The position numbers and the translations under genes are program-made. Below, piece by piece: positions 8,938-16,678 of a stretch of DNA of 64,000 nucleotides; the stretch's first letter is position 1; every line of letters starts with the position of its first letter. Where the stretch lies: assembly GCA_021297855.1 (NCBI GenBank), contig JAJTHM010000055.1, positions 1 through 64,000 on the forward strand, given 5' to 3'. A model generated the notes under the pieces. That model was not told the origin of the DNA. It saw only the letters and a list, made by a program, of their open reading frames with translations, and did no database searches. Source of the stretch: Sphingobacteriales bacterium. Its GTDB lineage: Bacteria; Bacteroidota; Bacteroidia; Chitinophagales; JADJOU01.

Positions 8938-10506
8938 TCATTTTATCAAGTTAATTTCAGATTCTAAAATAGGTTTAATTTGGTATTCGATGGTTCTTTT
9001 TCTCCAATCCAGTGATGGTTCTATATACATATAATCAAATCTCGGCCTCTCATCCGTAAGGATTTCCGAATCATCCAGGTCTATGTCATTGAGATGGAGA
9101 AAGTACTTTCGTATGTCCTCTATTTTTGGCAGCCCCTCTTCGATATAATTCGTTTTGGAATAATCTAACTTCTGATGAGAGGCTAAAAATACAACGTTTC
9201 TACTAGACTCATCTTCATTCGGCGTCACCATGATCTCTACCTGAAACCCAGCTTCAAGGAGTGTTTTCAAAATAGATCTTGCTGATTTACCTTTCGAACC
9301 TTTTGTATATCCAAAATAATTTATCATCCACAAACCATTCTCCCGAAGTATTTTCTTCACTTTTAAAAAAGTTTCTAATGTCAGAACTTGGGCTGGAGGG
9401 GTTTCATTGAGAAACATATCAAAGGTGATGAGATCATAGGTTTTTGAGGTTGTATTGATAAAATGACGTGCATCGTCAATTTTAATATCTGCCTTAGGTG
9501 AAACACCAAAATATTGAATAGCTGTTTGTTTAATTCGTTCGTCAAGTTCTACGACTTCTGTTTTCATGCCTAGTCTGTCAAACTGGTGGAGGATGGTTCC
9601 TCCTCCCAATCCCATAAGCAAGGCGTCGCTGCCTCTTGGAATTATATTCGCTACGGTAGGGAAAAAATAAGACCAGTCCCAACTATCGTAATTCAATTTA
9701 TCTCTAAAAGCGGTAGATTGTCCGACGTTGTTGACGAATAAAGTTCTGCCGATATGATGGCCACGAAAATGGGTTTCTACGGGTGCATCGATAACACGTA
9801 TTTGTCCAAAGATACCTTCAGATTCATAAATCAGTTCTGTGTCACCACCCATAGTGGTTTTAATACTATAATTTGAGTATAAAAATACAAAAGGCAGAAG
9901 CACAAGAGTAAGTCTGAATTTTTTCAACCAAATCATAGATATCAAACATAGAAGTATTAAAGATAGGCCAAGATAACAACACGGCCAACTTATTCCATAG
10001 GTAGGCATAACATAAAATCCAAAAGCGAAGGTAGAAAGGATGCCGCCCAGAGTAGAAATAGCATAAACAGAACCAGAGGTTTTACCCGAAGTCTTGGCAT
10101 CCAAATTTAAAATTCGGATGAACATAGGTGTAGAAATTCCAAAAAAACAGAGGGCAGGAAAAAGAAAAACCAAGAGTGAAACAATGGCCCCTGAAATAAT
10201 ATTCCCACTGATCAATTGAGTCATAATCAATAGGCTAAAATATGGTATGCAACCAAGACCCAAAGCGCCTAAAGTCAAAGAAGTCACTGCAAGCATCTCA
10301 ATCCTATATTCATATTTAAGGGATAACACCCCCCCTAGGTAATAACCTAAAGTCAGAGAAAACAAGGTGATACCTAAAACAGAAGCCCATATATAAAGTG
10401 AATTTCCATAGAAAGGTCCAATTAATTTAGCGCCCATAAGCTCTGCTGCCATCACTGCGGCTCCTTCTATGAGAACTAACATATAAATATAGGAGCGCGG
10501 GAACAT
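8938..10506 (-). CDS. Membrane-bound spermidine-synthase-like protein (paralogue 2)
   Basis: It has the same architecture as the gene at 7289: an N-terminal membrane domain, then a domain with GLGGGT, VVELDERI, DDARHF and FDMFLNETPP. I place the start at the ATG 10504-10506 because MFPRSYIYMLVLIEG then aligns without gaps with MNKLRFLFLLAFIEG of the paralogue. The longer frame to 10566 would overlap the CorA gene. The canonical D-x-x-D-P polyamine motif is again replaced, here by DMFLNE, so both copies share the same departure. A G7 run on the coding strand (10329-10335) lies in the membrane domain. It is probably cotranscribed with the upstream corA-like gene, 19 bp away. Confidence 0.8.
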   Translation of the reverse strand: MFPRSYIYMLVLIEGAAVMAAELMGAKLIGPFYGNSLYIWASVLGITLFSLTLGYYLGGVLSLKYEYRIEMLAVTSLTLGALGLGCIPYFSLLIMTQLISGNIISGAIVSLLVFLFPALCFFGISTPMFIRILNLDAKTSGKTSGSVYAISTLGGILSTFAFGFYVMPTYGISWPCCYLGLSLILLCLISMIWLKKFRLTLVLLPFVFLYSNYSIKTTMGGDTELIYESEGIFGQIRVIDAPVETHFRGHHIGRTLFVNNVGQSTAFRDKLNYDSWDWSYFFPTVANIIPRGSDALLMGLGGGTILHQFDRLGMKTEVVELDERIKQTAIQYFGVSPKADIKIDDARHFINTTSKTYDLITFDMFLNETPPAQVLTLETFLKVKKILRENGLWMINYFGYTKGSKGKSARSILKTLLEAGFQVEIMVTPNEDESSRNVVFLASHQKLDYSKTNYIEEGLPKIEDIRKYFLHLNDIDLDDSEILTDERPRFDYMYIEPSLDWRKRTIEYQIKPILESEINLIK

Positions 10507-10525
10507 CATCGTGAATTGAGTATTT

Positions 10526-11476
10526 CTATATCCACTTCTTTTTAAAAAAAATATAAACCGTACCAATGATCAATAAAGCTGTCAAGGCTGTGACAAATAC
10601 AAATCCAAAAGGATTAGAACCAAAAGGTACAGGTACATTCATCCCCCATAATCCTGAAATAATACTCGGCAACATGAGAATAATAGTGGCGCCTGTCAGC
10701 CTTTTTACGATGGTGTTGACATTATTGGATATGATGGTAGATATGGTATGCATAGAGCTATCTAAGATTCTTGAATAGACCTCAGTCATTTCAATTGCTT
10801 GCTGATTTTCAATAATGACTTCATCAAAAAAATCGTCGTACTCCTCATTGTCTCTTGTATCCAAAAAATTAGTGCGTTTCATCTTTACCATCATCAAGTT
10901 ATTTGACCGCAGGTTGGTTTCAAAATAAATGAGTGATTTTTGCAACTGAAGGATGGATACAAAATCCTTATTAGAAGCTTGTGTGTCGAGTATTTTCTCA
11001 ATATCATTGAAGCGAATATTAATTTGCTTTAAATAGTAGTGAAAGAAATCCGTGTTTTTGTCAAAAATATTTAAAACTAAATTAGGGATATCGTGAAAGA
11101 TATTTTTTCGACTCGCCTTTGTAATAATACTATCAATAATAGGATTTTTATAGAGTGAGGTCGTAATAACTATGTTTTCCTTTATAACGATTGAAATAGG
11201 AATTGTGATGAAACTAGCGCGCTTACTGCTGACTAACTGCTCATTGCGCACTGGAATGTTTAATAAAATAAACTTCGTATCATCATCATCTTCATACCGT
11301 GATTGCTCATCGATATCCAAGGCATCTGTAAAATATTCAATGTAGACTCCTAGTTTTTCAGAAATCTCATTGATGGCATTATAGTCGAATGGTGGATAAA
11401 TATTGATCCAACAGCCAGCGCTCATCTCTTCTACCTCTGTGAGTTTGTCGTCTATGGTTTGATAAATAGTTATCAC
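10526..11476 (-). CDS. corA: CorA-family magnesium/divalent cation transporter
   Basis: Inner-membrane channel of 316 residues, the usual CorA length. It has a soluble N-terminal domain, long charged helices (about 150-250), and two C-terminal membrane segments. The signature GMN lies at the end of the first one (ISGLWGMNVPVPFGSNPFGF), and the protein ends in a basic tail (FFKKKW). CorA proteins form pentamers that admit Mg2+ and sometimes Co2+ or Ni2+; the ion here cannot be read from sequence. It is followed 19 bp later by the spermidine-synthase-like pair. Confidence 0.9.
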   Translation of the reverse strand: MITIYQTIDDKLTEVEEMSAGCWINIYPPFDYNAINEISEKLGVYIEYFTDALDIDEQSRYEDDDDTKFILLNIPVRNEQLVSSKRASFITIPISIVIKENIVITTSLYKNPIIDSIITKASRKNIFHDIPNLVLNIFDKNTDFFHYYLKQINIRFNDIEKILDTQASNKDFVSILQLQKSLIYFETNLRSNNLMMVKMKRTNFLDTRDNEEYDDFFDEVIIENQQAIEMTEVYSRILDSSMHTISTIISNNVNTIVKRLTGATIILMLPSIISGLWGMNVPVPFGSNPFGFVFVTALTALLIIGTVYIFFKKKWI

Positions 11477-11569
11477 TGTCGGGACCCATTTATGAATGAA
11501 TAATTAGAATGAGCAAATATAATAGAATTTTACCAAGGCGGTTCACCCTAATCAAAAAATAACATTACC

Positions 11570-12286
11570 TTAGTTATCTTTTGTGTCGGTATCTATTGTT
11601 TTTGAACTAGACTTATTTCTGAAAATCTCGACAAAATAACCAATCTGCAGGAAGTCGCGACCTATCTCATCCTTGATTCGATAATCAAACTGATAAAGAT
11701 AGCCTATTTGAATGGTAGAATTTTTGCTCGGTTTATAATTGAAGGCAAATAGCAATCTATTTCTCTCAAAATAGGGTTCGTTGTCTGTAAAAAAGAGCTC
11801 ATTATTGACCGCAACTTGATAGGGTTGATATCCTTTAGTTTCATTTCCAAATGGAAATCCAAACCCAACTCTATACCTAAATCTATTGCGATAGCCATTG
11901 CTCGTAAAACGCATCTCCATTCTGTATCTTTGTTCGATTTTTATTAAACCAACGGTCTGAGTAAGTATAACTTGAGGCCAAAGACGAAATTCATCATTGT
12001 TTTTTGGTGTAACAAAATTACCGCCTTCTCTATAAGTTTGATAGCTTCCGGCACCCAAGGTAAATTTTACATTAGAAAATGCTTTATAGTTTATCCCTCC
12101 TTTAATTTCATAATAATGAAAATGGTCATAAAATTTAAGCGAGCGCAATTGAGCCTCTGCAAAGCCACTCCATTTATCATCATAATTGTATTTTACGTTT
12201 AGAATATTCCACGAACCAAGGTCAGAAGACTGTCCTACAAGAGTAAAACTCAAAAAAAAGAAGACCCAATAAAAGGTTTTTTTCAT
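11570..12286 (-). CDS. DUF2490 family outer-membrane beta-barrel protein
   Basis: A 238-residue protein with an N-terminal signal peptide (MKKTFYWVFFFLSFTLVGQ) and a mature part of alternating amphipathic strands (DKWSGFAEAQLRSLKFYDHF, IEQRYRMEMRF, YRNRFRYRVGF). These match the DUF2490 pattern of small outer-membrane barrels. Its biochemical role is unknown. The C-terminus is a short polar tail (SSSKTIDTDTKDN). The gene starts 16 bp after dapF on the same strand and is probably cotranscribed with it. Confidence 0.75.
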   Translation of the reverse strand: MKKTFYWVFFFLSFTLVGQSSDLGSWNILNVKYNYDDKWSGFAEAQLRSLKFYDHFHYYEIKGGINYKAFSNVKFTLGAGSYQTYREGGNFVTPKNNDEFRLWPQVILTQTVGLIKIEQRYRMEMRFTSNGYRNRFRYRVGFGFPFGNETKGYQPYQVAVNNELFFTDNEPYFERNRLLFAFNYKPSKNSTIQIGYLYQFDYRIKDEIGRDFLQIGYFVEIFRNKSSSKTIDTDTKDN

Positions 12287-12302
12287 AGAAAATTAATTTA
12301 AT

Positions 12303-13085
12303 CTATTGAATCTCAATACTGCCTTCATAGACCTTTAAAGCAGGACCAATAAGTTTAATATCAAAATACTTTCCTGCTTTTTCATTAAATTCTACGCTGA
12401 AATTTCCCCCGCGGGTCTCCACGATTATTTTATTGTCTGAAGTCATTTTCAAATAATGAAAAGCGATGGCAGCGGCCGTAACTCCTGTGCCGCAACTGAG
12501 GGTCTCATCCTCTACTCCTCGCTCATAGGTTCTCATTTTAATAGTAGAATAATCTAATTTTTCAACCAAATTGACGTTTATACCCTTTGGGAAATCTTCT
12601 GAATACCTAATACTTCTGGCATAAGGGATCAAATCGATAGTATCTACATGATCTGTAAAATGAATATAATGTGGACTGCCAGTATCCAAAACCAAGTCTT
12701 CGCCTATGGAGCTGAACTCAGCTATATCCTGCATATGAAGAGAAATAGAATTATCATTCAGATAATCAGCAACATAGGTAGTTTGATTGAAAGAAAAATG
12801 AGCAATATTACCCTTAATAATACCTAACTCTTGCGCAAACTGGGCAATACAACGACCCCCATTCCCGCAAAAACTACTCTCTTGTCCGTCACTATTGTAG
12901 TATCGCATTCCAAAATCAGTCCCCTCGTCATTTATCAGCTCCATAAGACCATCCGCACCGATTCCAAATCTTCTATCACAGAGGTACTGAATCTGACCAC
13001 TACTTAGCGAAAAACTAGACGCACGCTGGTCTAACAAGACAAAATCATTGCCACAACCTTGGTATTTATAGAACTTAATCGTCAT
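12303..13085 (-). CDS. dapF: Diaminopimelate epimerase
   Basis: Converts LL- to meso-diaminopimelate, for peptidoglycan cross-linking and lysine synthesis, in the cytoplasm. The 260 residues contain both catalytic cysteine motifs: FCGNGGRC (about residue 72) and LSCGTGVTAAA (about 198). The N-terminal YQGCGNDFVLLD motif is also present. The length is typical. It is divergent from the mltD-like gene, so two cell-wall genes share a 217-bp upstream region. Confidence 0.97.
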   Translation of the reverse strand: MTIKFYKYQGCGNDFVLLDQRASSFSLSSGQIQYLCDRRFGIGADGLMELINDEGTDFGMRYYNSDGQESSFCGNGGRCIAQFAQELGIIKGNIAHFSFNQTTYVADYLNDNSISLHMQDIAEFSSIGEDLVLDTGSPHYIHFTDHVDTIDLIPYARSIRYSEDFPKGINVNLVEKLDYSTIKMRTYERGVEDETLSCGTGVTAAAIAFHYLKMTSDNKIIVETRGGNFSVEFNEKAGKYFDIKLIGPALKVYEGSIEIQ

Positions 13086-13178
13086 TATTTTAATTGAAAA
13101 TTAATCAAGATTTTAAAATTCAAAAATATGAGAGATTTTTTTAAAACATCCCATCTGATATTTTTTATAAAAATTTTA

Positions 13179-13208
13179 TTGCAAACTGTCTAGTAATCTG
13201 TATATTTG
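13179..13208 (+). promoter_or_regulatory. Promoter of the mltD-like gene
   Basis: TTG at 13179-13181, a 19-bp spacer and TATATTTG at 13201-13208 match the Bacteroidota consensus exactly. The start codon is 94 bp downstream, leaving a 5' leader of roughly 88 bases. Confidence 0.7.
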
Positions 13209-13302
13209 TTAATTACAAACCAAGTCAAATAGCCAGTAAAATTTGATTTGTAGTAAGTTTGTATACGCAGTATTGCTTAACAATTTATTAAAATAGATCA
13301 TA

Positions 13303-15198
13303 ATGAATAGTAAGATCATAGCCACTTTTTTTGGGATAACTTTAATATTACAAGCTAATTCTCAATATGATAGCCGCAATTTCACCTATGATGAGAGCTT
13401 AAAAAACTATATCAATTACGATCAATTAGAGGAATTGACGAATAAATTCCTCTTAAAAGATAAATCCATGGTGGATGATGAGGCGCTAAGACAGCAGATT
13501 TTTATTGAAAAGAGTGCGCTCCCTTACTACACAGATGAGGAAATGCATAAAAAAATACTAGCAATACCTGCAACGATTCCAATGAAATACCACCCTGAGG
13601 TAGGTCGAATCGCGAAGTATTTTCTTTTCGAGAAGAGAGATTATTTAACCAGAATGTTAACTGCATCCAAAACCTATTTTCCCATTTTCGAAGAAGTACT
13701 GGATGAGCATAATCTTCCTATAGAGCTTAAATACCTCGCTATAGTCGAAAGTGCATTGAATCCTCAGGCCAGATCTAGAGTAGGTGCTACAGGTTTATGG
13801 CAGTTTATGCATGGTACGGCAAAGCATGAGGGTATGGAAATCAATTCATTGGTAGATGAGCGCAGTGATATTTATAAATCCACAGAGCATGCAGCCATTT
13901 ACCTTAAAAAGCTATATAACATTTATGGGGACTGGTTACTCGCTTTAGCTGCCTACAACTCTGGTCCTGGCAATGTAAATAAAGCTATACGGAATTCCGG
14001 TGGTTATGATTTTTGGTCTATAAAGCATAGATTACCAAAAGAAACTCAAAATTATGTCCCATCATTTATAGCCATAGTATATGCAATGCACTATGCTAAA
14101 GAGTATAAACTTCAGCCAGGCAAGCCTATGTTAAATTTTCAGGCTTGTAAAATCGAAAAAGTATATGACAAGCAATCACTCAAATACATTTCAGAACTTG
14201 TTGGCTGCACAGAAGAACATTTATGTAAGTATAATCCCGCATTGAAAAAAGGAATAATCCCTAAAGTAGATATTGGGTATGGCTTAGTCTTACCGAAAGA
14301 ATATGCTTTAAAATTCAGTGAGAAAAGAAATTTGTTAGCACAAGATCCTTATATCTACAATCCTTCATTCACTCCTCCTGTCGTTGCTGAAGATTTATTG
14401 GCAAGCAGCACGAATGCGGATCCTAATACCTTGAGCACTGCTTCAAACATTGCGGCATATACAAAGCCAGTAGAAGAAAAGAAGTTAACTCTTTCGGAAA
14501 TAGCCAATACCGTCACTTTAAGGGATCCCAAATCCTTCGCAAGCAGCGCCTTGGATGAATCCGAAGCACAAAATAATTCTACAGAACCAAAAAGACTAAT
14601 CGCCAGTTCTCCTCCATCTTATAAGATAGTTAAAGTGATGGATGTGCAGAAAAAGACCATTTACCATAGTGTCAAAAGGGGTGAAAACCTGACTCAGATA
14701 GCTAATAAATACGGTGTAAACTTGAATGATTTGAAAGATTGGAATGATTTAAATTCAAAATCCAATTTATTTGTTGGAAAGAAATTAAAGGTTGAACAAT
14801 CTGAGACTATCGTGAAGCCTCAATTTGCTCTGGATTCTAAATCGAAATCGAATGACGAAGCGGTTAGTGCTGTAACTGAAAATGTCATAGTACATAAAAT
14901 CAGAAGAGGAGAAACGCTTCTTCAATTGACTAGACTATACAATTGCTCTTTAAATGATTTAAAAGAATGGAATAATCTAAAATCAACAGATGTAAAAGTA
15001 GATCAAGAGGTCTATGTATATATTGAATCCAATCCTAAATTTAAAAGCTACTCATACTATGAAGCAAAACTCGGCGATACTTTAGTTACCGCGAGCATTC
15101 AGTTCAATGTGCCTGTCGAAGTTTTAAAAAGCCTGAACAATAGGGGCGAAAATGAACCGCTCAAAAAAGGAGAGAAAATAAAAATCCCAACTCTATAA
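13303..15198 (+). CDS. mltD: MltD-like lytic transglycosylase with three LysM domains
   Basis: Exported peptidoglycan lytic transglycosylase of 631 residues with a signal peptide (MNSKIIATFFGITLILQANS). An SLT domain lies at about 130-260: the catalytic Glu is in AIVESALNP, followed by VGATGLWQFM and AAYNSGPGNV. A linker leads to three C-terminal LysM modules (YHSVKRGENLTQIANKYG, HKIRRGETLLQLTRLY, YEAKLGDTLVTASIQF), which bind glycan strands. The family cleaves the MurNAc-GlcNAc bond to form 1,6-anhydroMurNAc. The trmN6 gene follows after a single base plus the stop codon. Confidence 0.92.
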   Translation: MNSKIIATFFGITLILQANSQYDSRNFTYDESLKNYINYDQLEELTNKFLLKDKSMVDDEALRQQIFIEKSALPYYTDEEMHKKILAIPATIPMKYHPEVGRIAKYFLFEKRDYLTRMLTASKTYFPIFEEVLDEHNLPIELKYLAIVESALNPQARSRVGATGLWQFMHGTAKHEGMEINSLVDERSDIYKSTEHAAIYLKKLYNIYGDWLLALAAYNSGPGNVNKAIRNSGGYDFWSIKHRLPKETQNYVPSFIAIVYAMHYAKEYKLQPGKPMLNFQACKIEKVYDKQSLKYISELVGCTEEHLCKYNPALKKGIIPKVDIGYGLVLPKEYALKFSEKRNLLAQDPYIYNPSFTPPVVAEDLLASSTNADPNTLSTASNIAAYTKPVEEKKLTLSEIANTVTLRDPKSFASSALDESEAQNNSTEPKRLIASSPPSYKIVKVMDVQKKTIYHSVKRGENLTQIANKYGVNLNDLKDWNDLNSKSNLFVGKKLKVEQSETIVKPQFALDSKSKSNDEAVSAVTENVIVHKIRRGETLLQLTRLYNCSLNDLKEWNNLKSTDVKVDQEVYVYIESNPKFKSYSYYEAKLGDTLVTASIQFNVPVEVLKSLNNRGENEPLKKGEKIKIPTL

Positions 15199-15199
15199 A

Positions 15200-15919
15200 T
15201 TGGAGATTTTTCAATTTAAGAAATTTAAAGTTAAACAAAATTCTGCCTCTGTATTTAAAGTCAATACAGAGGCAGTTTTGCTTTCTGCTTGGGTAAATAT
15301 TGAGTCCAAAATGGAAATTCTAGAGATAGGTTCGGGAACTGGTGTTATAAGCCTTGGGTTAGTCCAAAGAATTGATATTTCCTCCAACATAACCACCTTA
15401 GATATAGACAAAAATGCCTATGCATTGACAATGGAAAACCTAGAATTAAATCAAACAACTAATATCTGCGCACAGCATAAAAGTATTCAAGAGTATTATC
15501 AAGAAAATTCAACTAAACTATTCGATTTAATCATTTCAAATCCCCCTTATTTTAACTATAAATCAAAATCAGTAAAACCAAGGAATCTACTCTCAAAGTA
15601 TACAGATAGTCTAGACTATGCTACCTTAATTGAACTAGCTAATAAATTACTTAAAAGCGAAGGTAGGATAGCCATTATTATTCCTTACGAAGACATGAAA
15701 AAAATGAATGTTATCATTCAGACGAACCAGTTACATATACGAAGAGCATTGCTACTTTCAAGTGTGCCTCACAAGTTACCTTTAAGAGTTTTACTAGAAA
15801 TAAAAAAAGGGTCCAAAAAAGAGGATTTTCTTGTGGAAGAACTTTTGGTAAAAGACCAAGAAGGTCAATTTACTGAAGAGTATAAGCGCTTAACCAAAGA
15901 CTATTATACCATCTTCTAA
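15200..15919 (+). CDS. trmN6: tRNA1(Val) adenine-37 N6-methyltransferase
   Basis: SAM-dependent RNA methyltransferase of 239 residues (YfiC/TrmN6 family), which modifies A37 of tRNA-Val. It has LEIGSGTGVISLGL (motif I), TLDIDKNA (motif II) and the adenine N6 catalytic motif NPPYF. The only plausible start is TTG at 15200, 1 bp after the mltD stop. No ATG lies before motif I, so translation is probably coupled to mltD. The 3' end overlaps the convergent gene at 15916 by 4 bp. Confidence 0.88.
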   Translation: MEIFQFKKFKVKQNSASVFKVNTEAVLLSAWVNIESKMEILEIGSGTGVISLGLVQRIDISSNITTLDIDKNAYALTMENLELNQTTNICAQHKSIQEYYQENSTKLFDLIISNPPYFNYKSKSVKPRNLLSKYTDSLDYATLIELANKLLKSEGRIAIIIPYEDMKKMNVIIQTNQLHIRRALLLSSVPHKLPLRVLLEIKKGSKKEDFLVEELLVKDQEGQFTEEYKRLTKDYYTIF

Positions 15920-16569
15920 TATTTGTCCGTATCTACAGTTTTTTTCTTCTTTTTATTTCTCCCTAGAAATTCTATAAACTCAGCCCAAGCGAATGGGTTA
16001 GCAATATTGTTTACTGGCATCAGACCCGTACTTTGACGCAAATTATCTTGGTTGTGCTGTTGCAAATATCCCGCTCTATTTTCAGCTAAACTAGGCATCA
16101 TACCATCTCGAATTTGGGTCCATCGCTCATACTGAAGATTTTGATATGCGATAACAAGATCGCCTTCGCTTATATTCAAATCTAAAACTGCTCGCTTTAA
16201 TTCTTCGACATTTTTCCAAGGGACTATCACTACGGCCTCAAGTCTATTGGTATCTCGAATCATTGGTTGTGTAGCAAAAAAACGATCTCGCTTTAAATTT
16301 TCTGGTATGATTAGGATACTTTTTTTGAATCCAACGGACGAAAACTCTATCGTGTCACCACCTCTAACTACTAAGCTGAAAAAACCATCTGGCCCAGAAT
16401 AAGCACTCGATCGACGGGATTTATTTTTAATAGTTACGAATGCCACTGTCTCCACTGAGTCGTTGAAGGAAAGCAAGGTATTGCCAGAAAACTGAATCAA
16501 TCCAGAATTATCTTGACTAGATAATTGTGTGGCAAGAAAGAGACCTAGAACTAAAAAAAATTTACTCAT
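15916..16569 (-). CDS. Exported protein with carboxypeptidase-regulatory-like domain
   Basis: A 217-residue protein with a signal peptide (MSKFFLVLGLFLATQLSSQ). The CarboxypepD_reg-like beta-sandwich typical of Bacteroidota follows: FVTIKNKSRRSSAYSGPDGFFSLVV...GDTIEFSSVGFK. The C-terminal half (about 110-217) has no known domain and ends in a lysine cluster (GRNKKKKKTVDTDK). This fold is usually a starter domain of TonB-linked receptors, but no barrel is attached here. The role is unknown. Confidence 0.7.
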   Translation of the reverse strand: MSKFFLVLGLFLATQLSSQDNSGLIQFSGNTLLSFNDSVETVAFVTIKNKSRRSSAYSGPDGFFSLVVRGGDTIEFSSVGFKKSILIIPENLKRDRFFATQPMIRDTNRLEAVVIVPWKNVEELKRAVLDLNISEGDLVIAYQNLQYERWTQIRDGMMPSLAENRAGYLQQHNQDNLRQSTGLMPVNNIANPFAWAEFIEFLGRNKKKKKTVDTDKY

Positions 16570-16620
16570 GTTGGATTCTGTTATGATACAAAACTAATCC
16601 GAATAAAATGCAATCATGGG

Positions 16621-16657
16621 TTAAAAAAACAAAAGGCAGCCCAAAAAGAGCTGCCTT
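16621..16657 (-). terminator. Rho-independent terminator after the sortilin-like gene
   Basis: On the minus strand AAGGCAGC (16650-16657) pairs perfectly with GCTGCCTT (16633-16640) over a 9-base loop. A U-rich tract (TTTGTTTTTTT) follows. The stem starts about 20 bases after the stop at 16679. Confidence 0.85.
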
Positions 16658-16678
16658 CAATTTGAACATATTATCTGA

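Noticed and set aside
10507-10566. Longer N-terminus for the second spermidine-synthase-like gene
   Set aside because: It would overlap corA, and the start at 10506 aligns exactly with the paralogue.
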